This document shows, piece after piece, positions 33,972 through 40,344 of a DNA stretch of 40,344 nt. The position numbers and the translations under genes were made by a program. The notes below the pieces were generated by a model. That model saw nothing but the letters and a program-made list of their open reading frames with translations. It made no database searches and was not told the DNA's origin. Position 1 is the stretch's first letter, and each line of letters starts with the position of its first letter. Source of the stretch: Victivallaceae bacterium (GTDB lineage: Bacteria; Verrucomicrobiota; Lentisphaeria; Victivallales; Victivallaceae); assembly GCA_028709805.1 (NCBI GenBank), contig JAQUTL010000025.1, forward strand, positions 1 to 40,344, read 5' to 3'.

Positions 33972-35120
33972 ATGAAAAAAACGCTTCTCACCAACTGCCA
34001 CATCATCTCTCCCGAGTTCGAGGCGTTCGACGCCGCGGTCATGATCGAGGGAGACACGATACGGCGCATATATGTCGACGCCGAGCAACTGCCCGCGGCG
34101 GACGAGGTGATCGACATTGGCGGCGACATGCTGATGCCCGGTTTTATCGACGTGCACTGCCACGGCCGTTCCGGCTCCGATTTCAGCGACGCGTCGCTTG
34201 AAGGACTGACCAGAATCTGCGTCGACAAGCTCTCCGAAGGCGTCACTTCGCTGCTGCCGACCACACTCACGCTGCCGGAGTCTCAGCTGGCCGCCAGTCT
34301 GAAGACCGCCGCCGAGTACGTCGCCGCCGGCTCCAAGGGATGCCGCGTTCCCGGCGTCCACCTCGAAGGCCCTTACATCAACCCGAAGTGCTGCGGCGCT
34401 CAGAACCCCGATTTCGTCCGCAAGCCGGATATTGAAGAGGTCCGTCGGCTGAACCGCATCTTCAAGGTGCTCAAGGTCTCCTACGCGATCGAGACCGAGG
34501 GCGGCCCGAAATTCGCAGAAGAGCTGCTCGCCGAAGGGATCACGCCCTCCTGCGTGCACTCGGCCGCCAACTACAGCCAGTTCCTTGAAGGCAACGCCCA
34601 CGGACTGCGCAGCATGTCGCATTTCTGCAATCAGATGAGTCCGCTGCACCACCGCGACATCGGGCTGGTCGGCGCCGGATTCCTCTGCGAAGACGTCTAC
34701 ATCGAACTGATCTGCGACAAACTCCACGTCTGTCCGGACATGATCAACTTCATCTTCTCATTCAAAAACGTTGAGCGGATTCAGTTGATCTCCGACGCCA
34801 TGCGCGCCGCCGGAATGCCGAACGGCGAGTACGATCTCGGCGGCCTCAATGTGGTCGTTGCGGAAGGAGCCGCCCGACTCAAGTCCAACGGCGCGCTCGC
34901 CGGCAGCACGCTCCAGATTTGCGACGCGCTCCGCAACGTCTGGGAGGTCACCGGGATTGAACTGACCGAACTGGTCAAGTGCACCAGCTACAATCAGGCC
35001 AAACTGATGGGGCTGGAAAAAACCGGCAGGGTCGCTCCCGGATACCTTGCCGACTTCGCGGTGCTCGACGGCGATTTCAAGGTCACAAAGACCTTCGTCG
35101 GCGGCGTCCGAAAGTTCTAA
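33972..35120 (+). CDS. nagA: N-acetylglucosamine-6-phosphate deacetylase
   Basis: This 382-residue amidohydrolase removes the acetyl group of GlcNAc-6-P to give glucosamine-6-P. Motifs in order are the metal-proximal DVHCHGRSGSDF, PGVHLEGPYINPK with the metal-ligand E132, the histidine segments PSCVHSAANY and MSHFCNQMSPLHHRD, the catalytic D275 in LISDAMRAAGMPNG, and GALAGSTLQICDAL near the C-terminus. The length is normal. The ATG at 33972 follows AAAGG; an in-frame upstream start would overlap the ROK gene. It is co-transcribed with that gene and followed by a terminator. Confidence 0.96.
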   Translation: MKKTLLTNCHIISPEFEAFDAAVMIEGDTIRRIYVDAEQLPAADEVIDIGGDMLMPGFIDVHCHGRSGSDFSDASLEGLTRICVDKLSEGVTSLLPTTLTLPESQLAASLKTAAEYVAAGSKGCRVPGVHLEGPYINPKCCGAQNPDFVRKPDIEEVRRLNRIFKVLKVSYAIETEGGPKFAEELLAEGITPSCVHSAANYSQFLEGNAHGLRSMSHFCNQMSPLHHRDIGLVGAGFLCEDVYIELICDKLHVCPDMINFIFSFKNVERIQLISDAMRAAGMPNGEYDLGGLNVVVAEGAARLKSNGALAGSTLQICDALRNVWEVTGIELTELVKCTSYNQAKLMGLEKTGRVAPGYLADFAVLDGDFKVTKTFVGGVRKF

Positions 35121-35130
35121 GTTCACGCAG

Positions 35131-35161
35131 GCCGTCCGCCGTAAAAGGCGGACGGCTTTTT
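35131..35161 (+). terminator. Intrinsic terminator after nagA
   Basis: A perfect 10-bp stem (GCCGTCCGCC 35131-35140, GGCGGACGGC 35147-35156, loop GTAAAA) is followed by five T. It begins 10 nt after the nagA stop, separating nagA from the symporter gene. Confidence 0.93.
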
Positions 35162-35221
35162 CAATTTAAAACTTCTATCTTTATTACCGGAGGGGAACAT
35201 CCGAGACAGGGGACAGGGTTT

Positions 35222-37048
35222 ATGAACATTCATCTTGCAGGGATCGACTGGGCGATAATCATCTCATTTCTTCTTATCACCGTTATTGTCGGCATGGCGG
35301 TCACCCGGCTTTCAAGCCGCAGCAGCGAGGAGTTTTTTCTCGGCGGGCGCAACATGCCGTGGTGGCTGCTGGGATTTTCCATGGTGGCGACCACCTTTTC
35401 GACCGACACGCCGAACCTGGTAACCAACCTGGTGCGCATGAACGGCGTCTTCGGCAACTGGGTGTGGTGGAGCATGCTGCCGACCGGAATGTTGACGGTG
35501 TTTCTTTACGCCAAGCTGTGGCGCCGGTCCGGAACGGTGACCGATCTTGAGTTCTATGAATTGCGCTATTCCGGAAAATTGGCGGCGTTTCTGCGCGGAT
35601 TCCGGGCGATCTACCTGGGGTTGCTGTTCAACGTACTGGTGATGGCCTCGGTGTCGCTGGCGGCGATCAAGATCGGCGGCGCAATGCTCGGTCTTGAGCC
35701 GTGGAAAAGTGTGCTGTTTGCCATGATTGCCACGGTGCTGTTTTCGGCGGCCGGCGGCTTGCGCGGCGTGTTGATAACCGACTTTATCCTGTTCATCGTT
35801 TCGATGGTCGGCTCAATCGGGGCCGCGGTGTTGATTCTCAATCTGCCGGAAGTCGGCGGACTTTCCGCCATGGTCGGCAAACTGTCCTCGGATCCCGGAC
35901 TTTCCGCCCGGATGAACGTTTACAGCTATCTGAGCAACGCCGATCTGGTTGCCATGCTTATTGTGCCGTTTGCGGTCACATGGTGGAGCATCTGGTATCC
36001 GGGCGCCGAGCCAGGCGGCGGCGGTTATCTGGTCCAGCGCATGCTGGCGGCCAAGAATGAAAATCACGCGGTGGCGGCCACGCTGTTCTTCAACGTGGCG
36101 CACTATGCGCTGCGGCCGTGGCCGTGGCTGCTGGTGGCGCTGGCGTCGATGATAGTCTACCCCAATCTGGACAGCATTCGCGACGCGGTCGGCGGCGCTC
36201 TTCCGGCGTCGCAGATCAAGGACGACGTGGCCTATTCATTGATGCTGACCAAACTGCCGGCCGGCTGGATGGGGCTGATGCTGGCGTCGCTGCTGGCGGC
36301 GTACATGTCCACGATCTCCACCCATTTGAACTGGGGCGCGAGTTATCTGGTGAACGACGTGTGGAAACGGTTTTACCGGCCGCAGGCGTCGGCGCGCGAA
36401 CTGGTCTGGATGGGGCGGCTGTTCACCGTGGTGCTGATGGCGCTTGCGGGAGTGCTGGCGCTTCAGCTCTCAAGCGCGATTGACACTTTCTGGATTATGC
36501 TTTCGATCGGCGCGGGAACCGGGCTGCTGTTCATGCTCCGCTGGTTCTGGTGGCGGATAAACGCCGCGGCCGAGCTTACGGCGATGATCGCGTCGTTTGT
36601 CATGGCGATACTGTTCCTTGTGCTGAAGAACAGCGACTGCGGGATTCAGTTCAACGAGTGGCAGGCCATGATTATTTCCGTGGCGACCAGCACGTTCTGC
36701 TGGGTTCTGGCGGCATATATCGGCCCGAAGACGTCGAAAGAGCGGCTGCGGTCGTTTGTCGAAGCGATCAATCCGGGAGGCCCCGGCTGGAAGCGGGTGT
36801 TTGACGACGCCGCAACCGAAGGCCGTCCGCTGAAGACGTCTCATGCGGCGCAAAGCATACCGCTGGGGATTCTTGCGGCGGTGGTTTCGTGTTTTGCGGT
36901 TTATGCCGCACTGTTCGCCACCGGTGAATTTATTTATTCGCGCACGCTGCGCGGCACGATACTCGCAGTTGCGGCAGTGGTTGCGGTATTGGTGGTCGCA
37001 CGCATCTGGAAAAAGATGAACGTAATGGAAAAGGCTGTAAATCAGTAA
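35222..37048 (+). CDS. Sodium:solute symporter (SSS family)
   Basis: This 608-residue membrane protein has about 13-15 hydrophobic helices. SSS marks are the opening IDWAIIISFLLITVIVGMAV, SSEEFFLGGRNMPWWLLGFS, and a helix pair (MVATTFSTDTPNLVTNLVRM) holding sodium-site serines and threonines. Later SLLAAYMSTISTHLNWGASY carries the conserved serines of helix 8. The frame is open upstream, but the ATG at 35222 is set by a G-rich ribosome site and by the nagA terminator ahead of it. It probably imports a sugar, amino sugar or uronate feeding the nag and uxu genes beside it; the substrate is inferred from context only. A palindromic repeat starts 2 nt after the stop. Confidence 0.93.
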   Translation: MNIHLAGIDWAIIISFLLITVIVGMAVTRLSSRSSEEFFLGGRNMPWWLLGFSMVATTFSTDTPNLVTNLVRMNGVFGNWVWWSMLPTGMLTVFLYAKLWRRSGTVTDLEFYELRYSGKLAAFLRGFRAIYLGLLFNVLVMASVSLAAIKIGGAMLGLEPWKSVLFAMIATVLFSAAGGLRGVLITDFILFIVSMVGSIGAAVLILNLPEVGGLSAMVGKLSSDPGLSARMNVYSYLSNADLVAMLIVPFAVTWWSIWYPGAEPGGGGYLVQRMLAAKNENHAVAATLFFNVAHYALRPWPWLLVALASMIVYPNLDSIRDAVGGALPASQIKDDVAYSLMLTKLPAGWMGLMLASLLAAYMSTISTHLNWGASYLVNDVWKRFYRPQASARELVWMGRLFTVVLMALAGVLALQLSSAIDTFWIMLSIGAGTGLLFMLRWFWWRINAAAELTAMIASFVMAILFLVLKNSDCGIQFNEWQAMIISVATSTFCWVLAAYIGPKTSKERLRSFVEAINPGGPGWKRVFDDAATEGRPLKTSHAAQSIPLGILAAVVSCFAVYAALFATGEFIYSRTLRGTILAVAAVVAVLVVARIWKKMNVMEKAVNQ

Positions 37049-37050
37049 GC

Positions 37051-37206
37051 ATCGTTGCAAAAAAAAGGGAACCGTTAAAAACACCGGGATTTCGGATGGA
37101 TATTGCAAAAGACAAGTTATTGTCAATACGAGAATTGGCAATGTTTTTGCTTTTGCAATAGCCGCCGAAAGACCAAGTTTTAACGTTAAATATTTTTACA
37201 ACAATG
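37051..37206 (+). repeat. Imperfect palindromic repeat, copy 2
   Basis: This 156-bp element starts 2 nt after the symporter stop codon. Its halves (about 37051-37120 and 37137-37206) are imperfect inverted copies: each holds GTTG(C/T)AAAAA at the outer end, then a GTTAAAAC block, then TTTCGG, then TATTGCAAAAG nearest the centre. It is related to the element at 26745-26897, which sits in the same position and orientation relative to its own upstream gene. Confidence 0.7.
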
Positions 37207-37236
37207 AAATAGCCGGACCGCTCGAATAGCCGCATG

Positions 37237-37420
37237 CCCTGTTGCCCTCCATACCCTTTACGGGATGTAGGGGCGGAGGGATACAGGGTGGCAGTGGCGG
37301 TGTGCGACAATAACGTTATATATATTGGTTCTGAAAAAAATGAAAGGCTCGGCTGTACCGTTATCCGGCAAGCCGAGCATGGCCACTCACAGCTTGACGC
37401 GACACAGTCGCTGGTGTCGC
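37237..37420. other. Hairpin-rich gene-free region
   Basis: Three compact inverted repeats follow one another: 37237-37250 with 37275-37288 (14-bp arms, two mismatches), GCTCGGCT 37347-37354 with AGCCGAGC 37371-37378, and GCGACAC 37399-37405 with GTGTCGC 37414-37420. No frame here or in the rest of 37207-37884 has a convincing start and family. It may be a structured non-coding RNA or the remains of a mobile element. Confidence 0.4.
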
Positions 37421-37610
37421 GGCCCCGGCCCCCTCAAAGAGCGCGGCGGACAATGTCAAGGGCGTAATTGAAAAAAAGAGAAAAATAGCCACCGACCACC
37501 CGAACCCAGCGGGAAGGACCACCGGCGGAGCGCCGAAAACTTGATGAAAAAGCCCCCTTAGCCCCGCTTGAACACAAAGTGTTTGGCAAATCGCCAAGCA
37601 GTCGGCGGCG

Positions 37611-37643
37611 AATGGTCAAGTAATGGTCAAGTAATGGTCAAGT
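37611..37643. repeat. Three perfect tandem copies of an 11-bp unit
   Basis: AATGGTCAAGT occurs three times without a gap (37611-37621, 37622-37632, 37633-37643). Three copies are too few and too close for a CRISPR. They could be iteron-like binding sites or simple slippage. Confidence 0.85.
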
Positions 37644-37884
37644 AACGCCGTCGGAACGCAACGGCGCGGCGGCGTTTTGCAGAACGCGAACCGTCAAACC
37701 GGGTATCGTCAATGCGGCGATACCTCCCTCGCCGCCGAAAGCGTTTTCCGCCCCCCCGGTGAAATAATACAGCAAGCCCCTTGGTCCCCCCCGGCTCACC
37801 CTCGGAATTTTACTTGATCATTTCTTATAATACGATGCGTTGAGTTTTAACATTTTTTCTTTTTTCCTTTCAGATGGCCTTGTA

Positions 37885-37914
37885 TTGACAATGTAAATAT
37901 GACATATTTACCAT
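37885..37914 (+). promoter_or_regulatory. Promoter and operator of the BrnT/BrnA operon
   Basis: A consensus -35 box TTGACA (37885-37890) is followed after 2 nt by a perfect inverted repeat, GTAAATAT (37893-37900) and ATATTTAC (37904-37911) with a 3-nt spacer. A weak -10 box TACCAT (37909-37914) gives 18-nt spacing. A symmetric site between the boxes is what an autoregulating toxin-antitoxin complex needs. Confidence 0.7.
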
Positions 37915-37928
37915 TGGAGACCATTATC

Positions 37929-38210
37929 ATGTATTTTATTCGGGATGACAATAAGGCCGAATCCAAGCTGATCAAGCACGGAGTTTCATTTTGTGAAGCT
38001 CAGACGGTTTTTGACGATGAAGACGGCTTGGTAATCTATGATCCTGACCATTCACAGGATGAAGATAGTTTTATAATTCCGGGAATGAGCTGTTCGCTGA
38101 GGATTCTTGTAGTCTGTCATTGTTATCGTGAGAATGATGAACAAATCAGAATTATCTCAGCAAGAAAAGCAACACCCGACGAAACCAGACAATACGAGGG
38201 GAGGAGATGA
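37929..38210 (+). CDS. brnT: BrnT-family toxin (ribonuclease)
   Basis: This 93-residue toxin of a type II toxin-antitoxin pair is related to RelE-like ribonucleases. The BrnT pattern is clear: DNKAESKLIKHGVSFCEAQT, VFDDEDGLVIYDPDHSQDED, LRILVVCHCYRENDEQIRII, SARKATPDETRQYE. The ATG at 37929 is preceded by GGAG; an upstream frame start has none. It overlaps the start region of the BrnA gene, as usual for this pair, in which the toxin gene comes first. The base composition is more AT-rich than the core genes, suggesting acquired DNA. It looks intact. Confidence 0.93.
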   Translation: MYFIRDDNKAESKLIKHGVSFCEAQTVFDDEDGLVIYDPDHSQDEDSFIIPGMSCSLRILVVCHCYRENDEQIRIISARKATPDETRQYEGRR

Positions 38211-38212
38211 CC

Positions 38213-38422
38213 ATGAAGAAAGAATATGATTTCACCAATACGGTAAAAAATCCTTATACCGCCAAGGTCAAGTCCACCATTACCATTCGGCTGGACAAAG
38301 AGACGGTTGAATACTTCAAGGAGTTGTCGGCAAAAGTTGATCTGCCGTATCAGACATTGATCAACTCATACCTTACCGACTGTGCCATGAAGAAAATTCA
38401 ACCTAAAATCAACTGGCAATAG
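38213..38422 (+). CDS. brnA: BrnA-family antitoxin
   Basis: This 69-residue antitoxin has a short N-terminal toxin-binding part (MKKEYDFTNTVKNPYTAKVK) and a ribbon-helix-helix DNA-binding part (TITIRLDKETVEYFKELSAK, then LPYQTLINSYLTDC). I chose the ATG at 38213, 6 nt after AGGAG; an ATG at 38207 overlaps the toxin stop codon but sits directly on the ribosome site. BrnA neutralises BrnT and represses the operon; the palindrome at 37893-37911 is its likely target. Confidence 0.92.
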   Translation: MKKEYDFTNTVKNPYTAKVKSTITIRLDKETVEYFKELSAKVDLPYQTLINSYLTDCAMKKIQPKINWQ

Positions 38423-38425
38423 TTT

Positions 38426-39489
38426 TTACACTGCGGCGCGGATGCGTTCAATCGCACGTTTGGCCTGAACGTATTCGCGCCCTTTCTGTTTCCGGGCAAA
38501 CGACGCCTCTTTTACTTTGCGGTTCAGAACCACCGACACATCGTACAGCTGTTTCAAGCTCATCCGCAGCGCTTCGACACTGGCGTTCAGCTCGTCCAGC
38601 GGTTCGACTTCAACATTCTTTTTTTCTTCCATTTTGTTCACCTTTTCGTTTACAGGTCGGGTTGTTGTGTTAAGTTCAGAATTTATTCTGACCGGCATGG
38701 CGATAAATTGCCCCATGCCGCCTTCGGCCATGACCGGTGCAAATCCGTGACCGTTGGCCTTGATCTTGTCGTATCCCTGATTCAAAATGCGGAGCAGGAT
38801 GAATTTGTTCAACGCCGGCACCACCGCAGGCGGCTGACCGATGATTTCCGCCTCGATCTTCAGTGAAAGTTGCGGATTATTGGCGGGAACAAGTTCAACC
38901 GCGTTCCCGACAACTTTCAGCATGACGGCATGAGTCGGCGGCGCATCGGGAACTTTTTGCAGAAATTCGATAATCTGCGGAATGGATGCCGGGTTCAGTC
39001 GGATCTCGTAATCAAAGCTGTCCGCACTTGGAATGACCTGCCGCCAGTTTGGATAAACGCCGGGTATTGCCTTGCTGAGCCAACGGAACGGTCAACAACC
39101 TGCGCCGCTTGAGCCACCGCTTGGGCAAATTTATCAGACAACATCACCGATTGGGATGCTTCCGGCACCTGCTCCAACACCGGCCACGCTTCGGCATTGA
39201 CTTTGACGCCGAACCTGCGGTTCTGCCCCCGAACCGTTTCATACACGCCGAGTTCATCGCCTTCAATCTTGAACTCGACCTCGCCTGACTTGCCGCAGCC
39301 CACCGCCTGACGCAGCGCAAACAGCGACGCCACCGCTTCAAGCGGTTCTTCATCCAGCGGATGAATTTCAAGCGTCACCATTTCCGTGCCGTTGGTGGCC
39401 GACAGACATTTTTCGGTGATTTTGACCAGATCGCCGCACTTCCCCAGAACCTTCAAGGCTCCGGCCAACTCAGATTTCAGAATTTTCAT
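38426..39489 (-). pseudogene. Frameshifted DNA polymerase III beta-clamp-like gene with coiled tail
   Basis: Two minus-strand frames join into one protein of about 350 residues. Part one (39489 down to about 39095) starts MKILKSELAGALKVLGKCGD with a ribosome site GGAGG. The sequence then changes frame near 39085-39095. The other frame continues PFRWLSKAIPGVYPNWRQVI, like the YPNYRxVIP turn of DnaN, then FDYEIRLNPASIPQIIEFLQ, and near the third-domain end FIAMPVRI, which matches the usual C-terminus MPMRL. About 70 charged coiled-coil residues follow. It resembles a phage- or plasmid-type sliding clamp. A single-base loss or a sequencing error would explain the break. Confidence 0.75.
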
Positions 39490-39506
39490 ATTACCTCCGT
39501 TTAGTT

Positions 39507-39549
39507 AAAAAACAACGAACCTCACAGGAGACATTCCCGTGAGGTTCGT
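39507..39549 (-). terminator. Terminator-like hairpin in the clamp gene leader, possible attenuator
   Basis: ACGAACCTCAC (39515-39525) and GTGAGGTTCGT (39539-39549) form a perfect 11-bp stem with a 13-nt loop. On the minus strand it is followed by TGTTTTTTAAC, a proper intrinsic terminator, yet it lies only 26 nt upstream of the clamp-like start codon and no gene precedes it. It therefore fits an attenuator or the end of a short leader RNA. Confidence 0.65.
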
Positions 39550-39578
39550 GAAGGTAATATATTTGTGAAAATTATTGA

Positions 39579-39607
39579 ATGGTAATTTGTAATTAAATAA
39601 ATATCAA
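39579..39607 (-). promoter_or_regulatory. Possible promoter of the clamp-like gene
   Basis: On the minus strand TTGATA (39602-39607) and TACCAT (39579-39584) are 17 nt apart, placing a start about 20 nt before the attenuator-like hairpin. The -10 box is weak, so this is tentative. The stretch 39608-39835 contains nothing else recognisable. Confidence 0.35.
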
Positions 39608-39835
39608 CGATACTACGTTGTGGTACGCCTTACTTCCCTTATATCATTTGCCGTGCCAAAGATATCTTGTGGGGAAGGCATATTGCCGGTCAATTGTTAT
39701 TGGTCAATTTCTGCACATGTTCGGCTGAATTTTTAAGCCATTTGATGGCGATAATTCCGGTAAATTACAGAAAAAATTGTAACGCTGCCGTATTTGGCGC
39801 TGGGTTATAAACGCAAATGAAACCTATTTTGTCAC

Positions 39836-39863
39836 TTGCAATCAACGGAACAAAGGTTATAAT
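39836..39863 (+). promoter_or_regulatory. Sigma70-type promoter of the glycosyltransferase gene
   Basis: TTGCAA (39836-39841) and a consensus TATAAT (39858-39863) are separated by 16 nt, about 90 nt upstream of the glycosyltransferase start codon. Confidence 0.6.
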
Positions 39864-39961
39864 ACAACATTGGTGTTTATACCTATCATTCAATTGATCC
39901 AATTTTCAGGGCCAACCGCAGAATTACAGAAAGTTTGTTACATCAAGAAGGACAAGAAAAT

Positions 39962-40261
39962 ATGTCTGTCACGTTCTCATTGATAGTACCAATATTCAAC
40001 GATAGTAAGCGAATTGAGCGATTGATCCGCTCGCTTCAACCTCAGGTCGGTAATTTTGAAGTGTTATTTGAAGATGATGGCAGTACAGATGACAGCGAGT
40101 CCATTTTTCGCTTGCTCGTTGGCACTGACAGTCGTTTCCATTGGGAGTGCCATACCCATACCGGCCGTCCCGGCGCCATGCGTAACAGCGGAATGCGTCA
40201 GGCCATAAACGATTATCTTATCCCTGAGTCCGTGAAAGAAATGAATAAAAAAGGGGCGTAA
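39962..40261 (+). pseudogene. Truncated family-2 glycosyltransferase
   Basis: The 99-residue product opens like a GT2 nucleotide-sugar transferase: VTFSLIVPIFNDSKRIERLI, the first aspartate motif EVLFEDDGSTDDSESIF, then GRPGAMRNSGMRQAINDYLI. Here the family should read on to the DxD metal motif (FLDSDD-like). Instead the frame runs PESVKEMNKKGA and stops. The catalytic DxD and acceptor half are missing, so the product should be inactive. The break at about 40222 suggests inserted DNA to the right. GAAGGAC lies upstream of the ATG. Confidence 0.75.
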
Positions 40262-40271
40262 AAATAGAAAA

Positions 40272-40335
40272 ACCTGTTGATAAACAGTATATTATGATTA
40301 CTTAATTCAACCATATAAAGTTTAACCCAACAGGT
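40272..40335. other. Inverted repeat in the probable inserted DNA at the window end
   Basis: ACCTGTTG (40272-40279) and CAACAGGT (40328-40335) are perfect complements with a 48-nt AT-rich spacer. They lie beyond the point where the glycosyltransferase is interrupted. They may belong to the end or control region of an insertion sequence that continues outside the window. Confidence 0.4.
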
Positions 40336-40344
40336 GAATAGTGA

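Noticed and set aside
37361..37619. Minus-strand frames of 61 and 78 residues
   Set aside because: Mutually overlapping frames without ribosome sites in a hairpin-rich stretch; more likely non-coding.
37611..37643. Short CRISPR-like repeats
   Set aside because: Units are 11 bp and directly adjacent, with no spacers and no cas genes.
39080..39100. Programmed -1 frameshift in the clamp-like gene
   Set aside because: No slippery heptamer or downstream stem of the usual kind was seen; mutation or sequencing error is simpler.

Overview
The window is mostly GC-rich chromosomal DNA of a Gram-negative-type bacterium. RND efflux pumps, a lipoprotein signal and Sec signal peptides indicate a double envelope. 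The mix is what I would expect of a carbohydrate-degrading member of the PVC group, most likely Lentisphaerota (Victivallis-like): many AraC-type regulators next to single sugar-related genes, a ThuA-fold protein, a GH2 beta-galactosidase, an ADP-ribosylglycohydrolase-fold protein with a lectin-like tail, hexuronate and GlcNAc catabolism, and a flotillin/NfeD pair. The taxon is inferred from gene content only. No rRNA, tRNA or CRISPR array was seen.

Layout. 0.4-2.2 kb: an AraC regulator divergent from a ThuA-like gene. 2.3-7.1 kb: a marR / membrane-fusion / RND-pump operon read leftwards from a recognisable promoter, with no outer-membrane channel gene. 7.2-9.3 kb: an nfeD-flotillin operon. 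9.4-11.2 kb: an isolated two-gene unit made of a phage-portal-like protein and a small partner, closed by a strong terminator. 11.2-16.3 kb: an NCS2 permease with a C-terminal HATPase-like tail, then an ADP-ribosylglycohydrolase-like gene divergent from an AraC gene. 16.5-25.5 kb: beta-galactosidase divergent from another AraC gene, then a methyltransferase and a large secreted glycoside-hydrolase-like protein. 25.6-29.3 kb: genes read leftwards: cysteine hydrolase plus encapsulin-type ferritin, and an arsR / (inactive beta-lactamase-fold + DUF302) / rhodanese-lipoprotein operon.

29.4-30.4 kb is a gene-poor scar with a decayed transposase that still has a consensus-like promoter. 30.4-37.0 kb is a sugar-acid and amino-sugar block: uxuA and an SDR fructuronate reductase leftwards; a ROK-family protein, nagA and an SSS sodium symporter rightwards, from two good divergent promoters. 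The products suggest uptake of a sugar by the symporter, deacetylation of GlcNAc-6-P by NagA, and interconversion of fructuronate, mannonate and KDG by the SDR and UxuA.

The last 3.3 kb (37.0-40.3 kb) is accessory in character and more AT-rich toward the end. It holds a palindromic repeat, a hairpin-rich gene-free stretch, an 11-bp triple tandem repeat, a BrnT/BrnA toxin-antitoxin pair with a near-perfect operator, a frameshifted DNA-polymerase sliding-clamp-like gene preceded by an attenuator-like hairpin, and a family-2 glycosyltransferase cut off by what looks like inserted DNA.

The most unusual items are the stand-alone portal-like operon, the beta-lactamase-fold/DUF302 fusion that has lost its catalytic residues, the sliding clamp with a coiled tail, and a palindromic element found twice, each time starting 2 nt after a stop codon.
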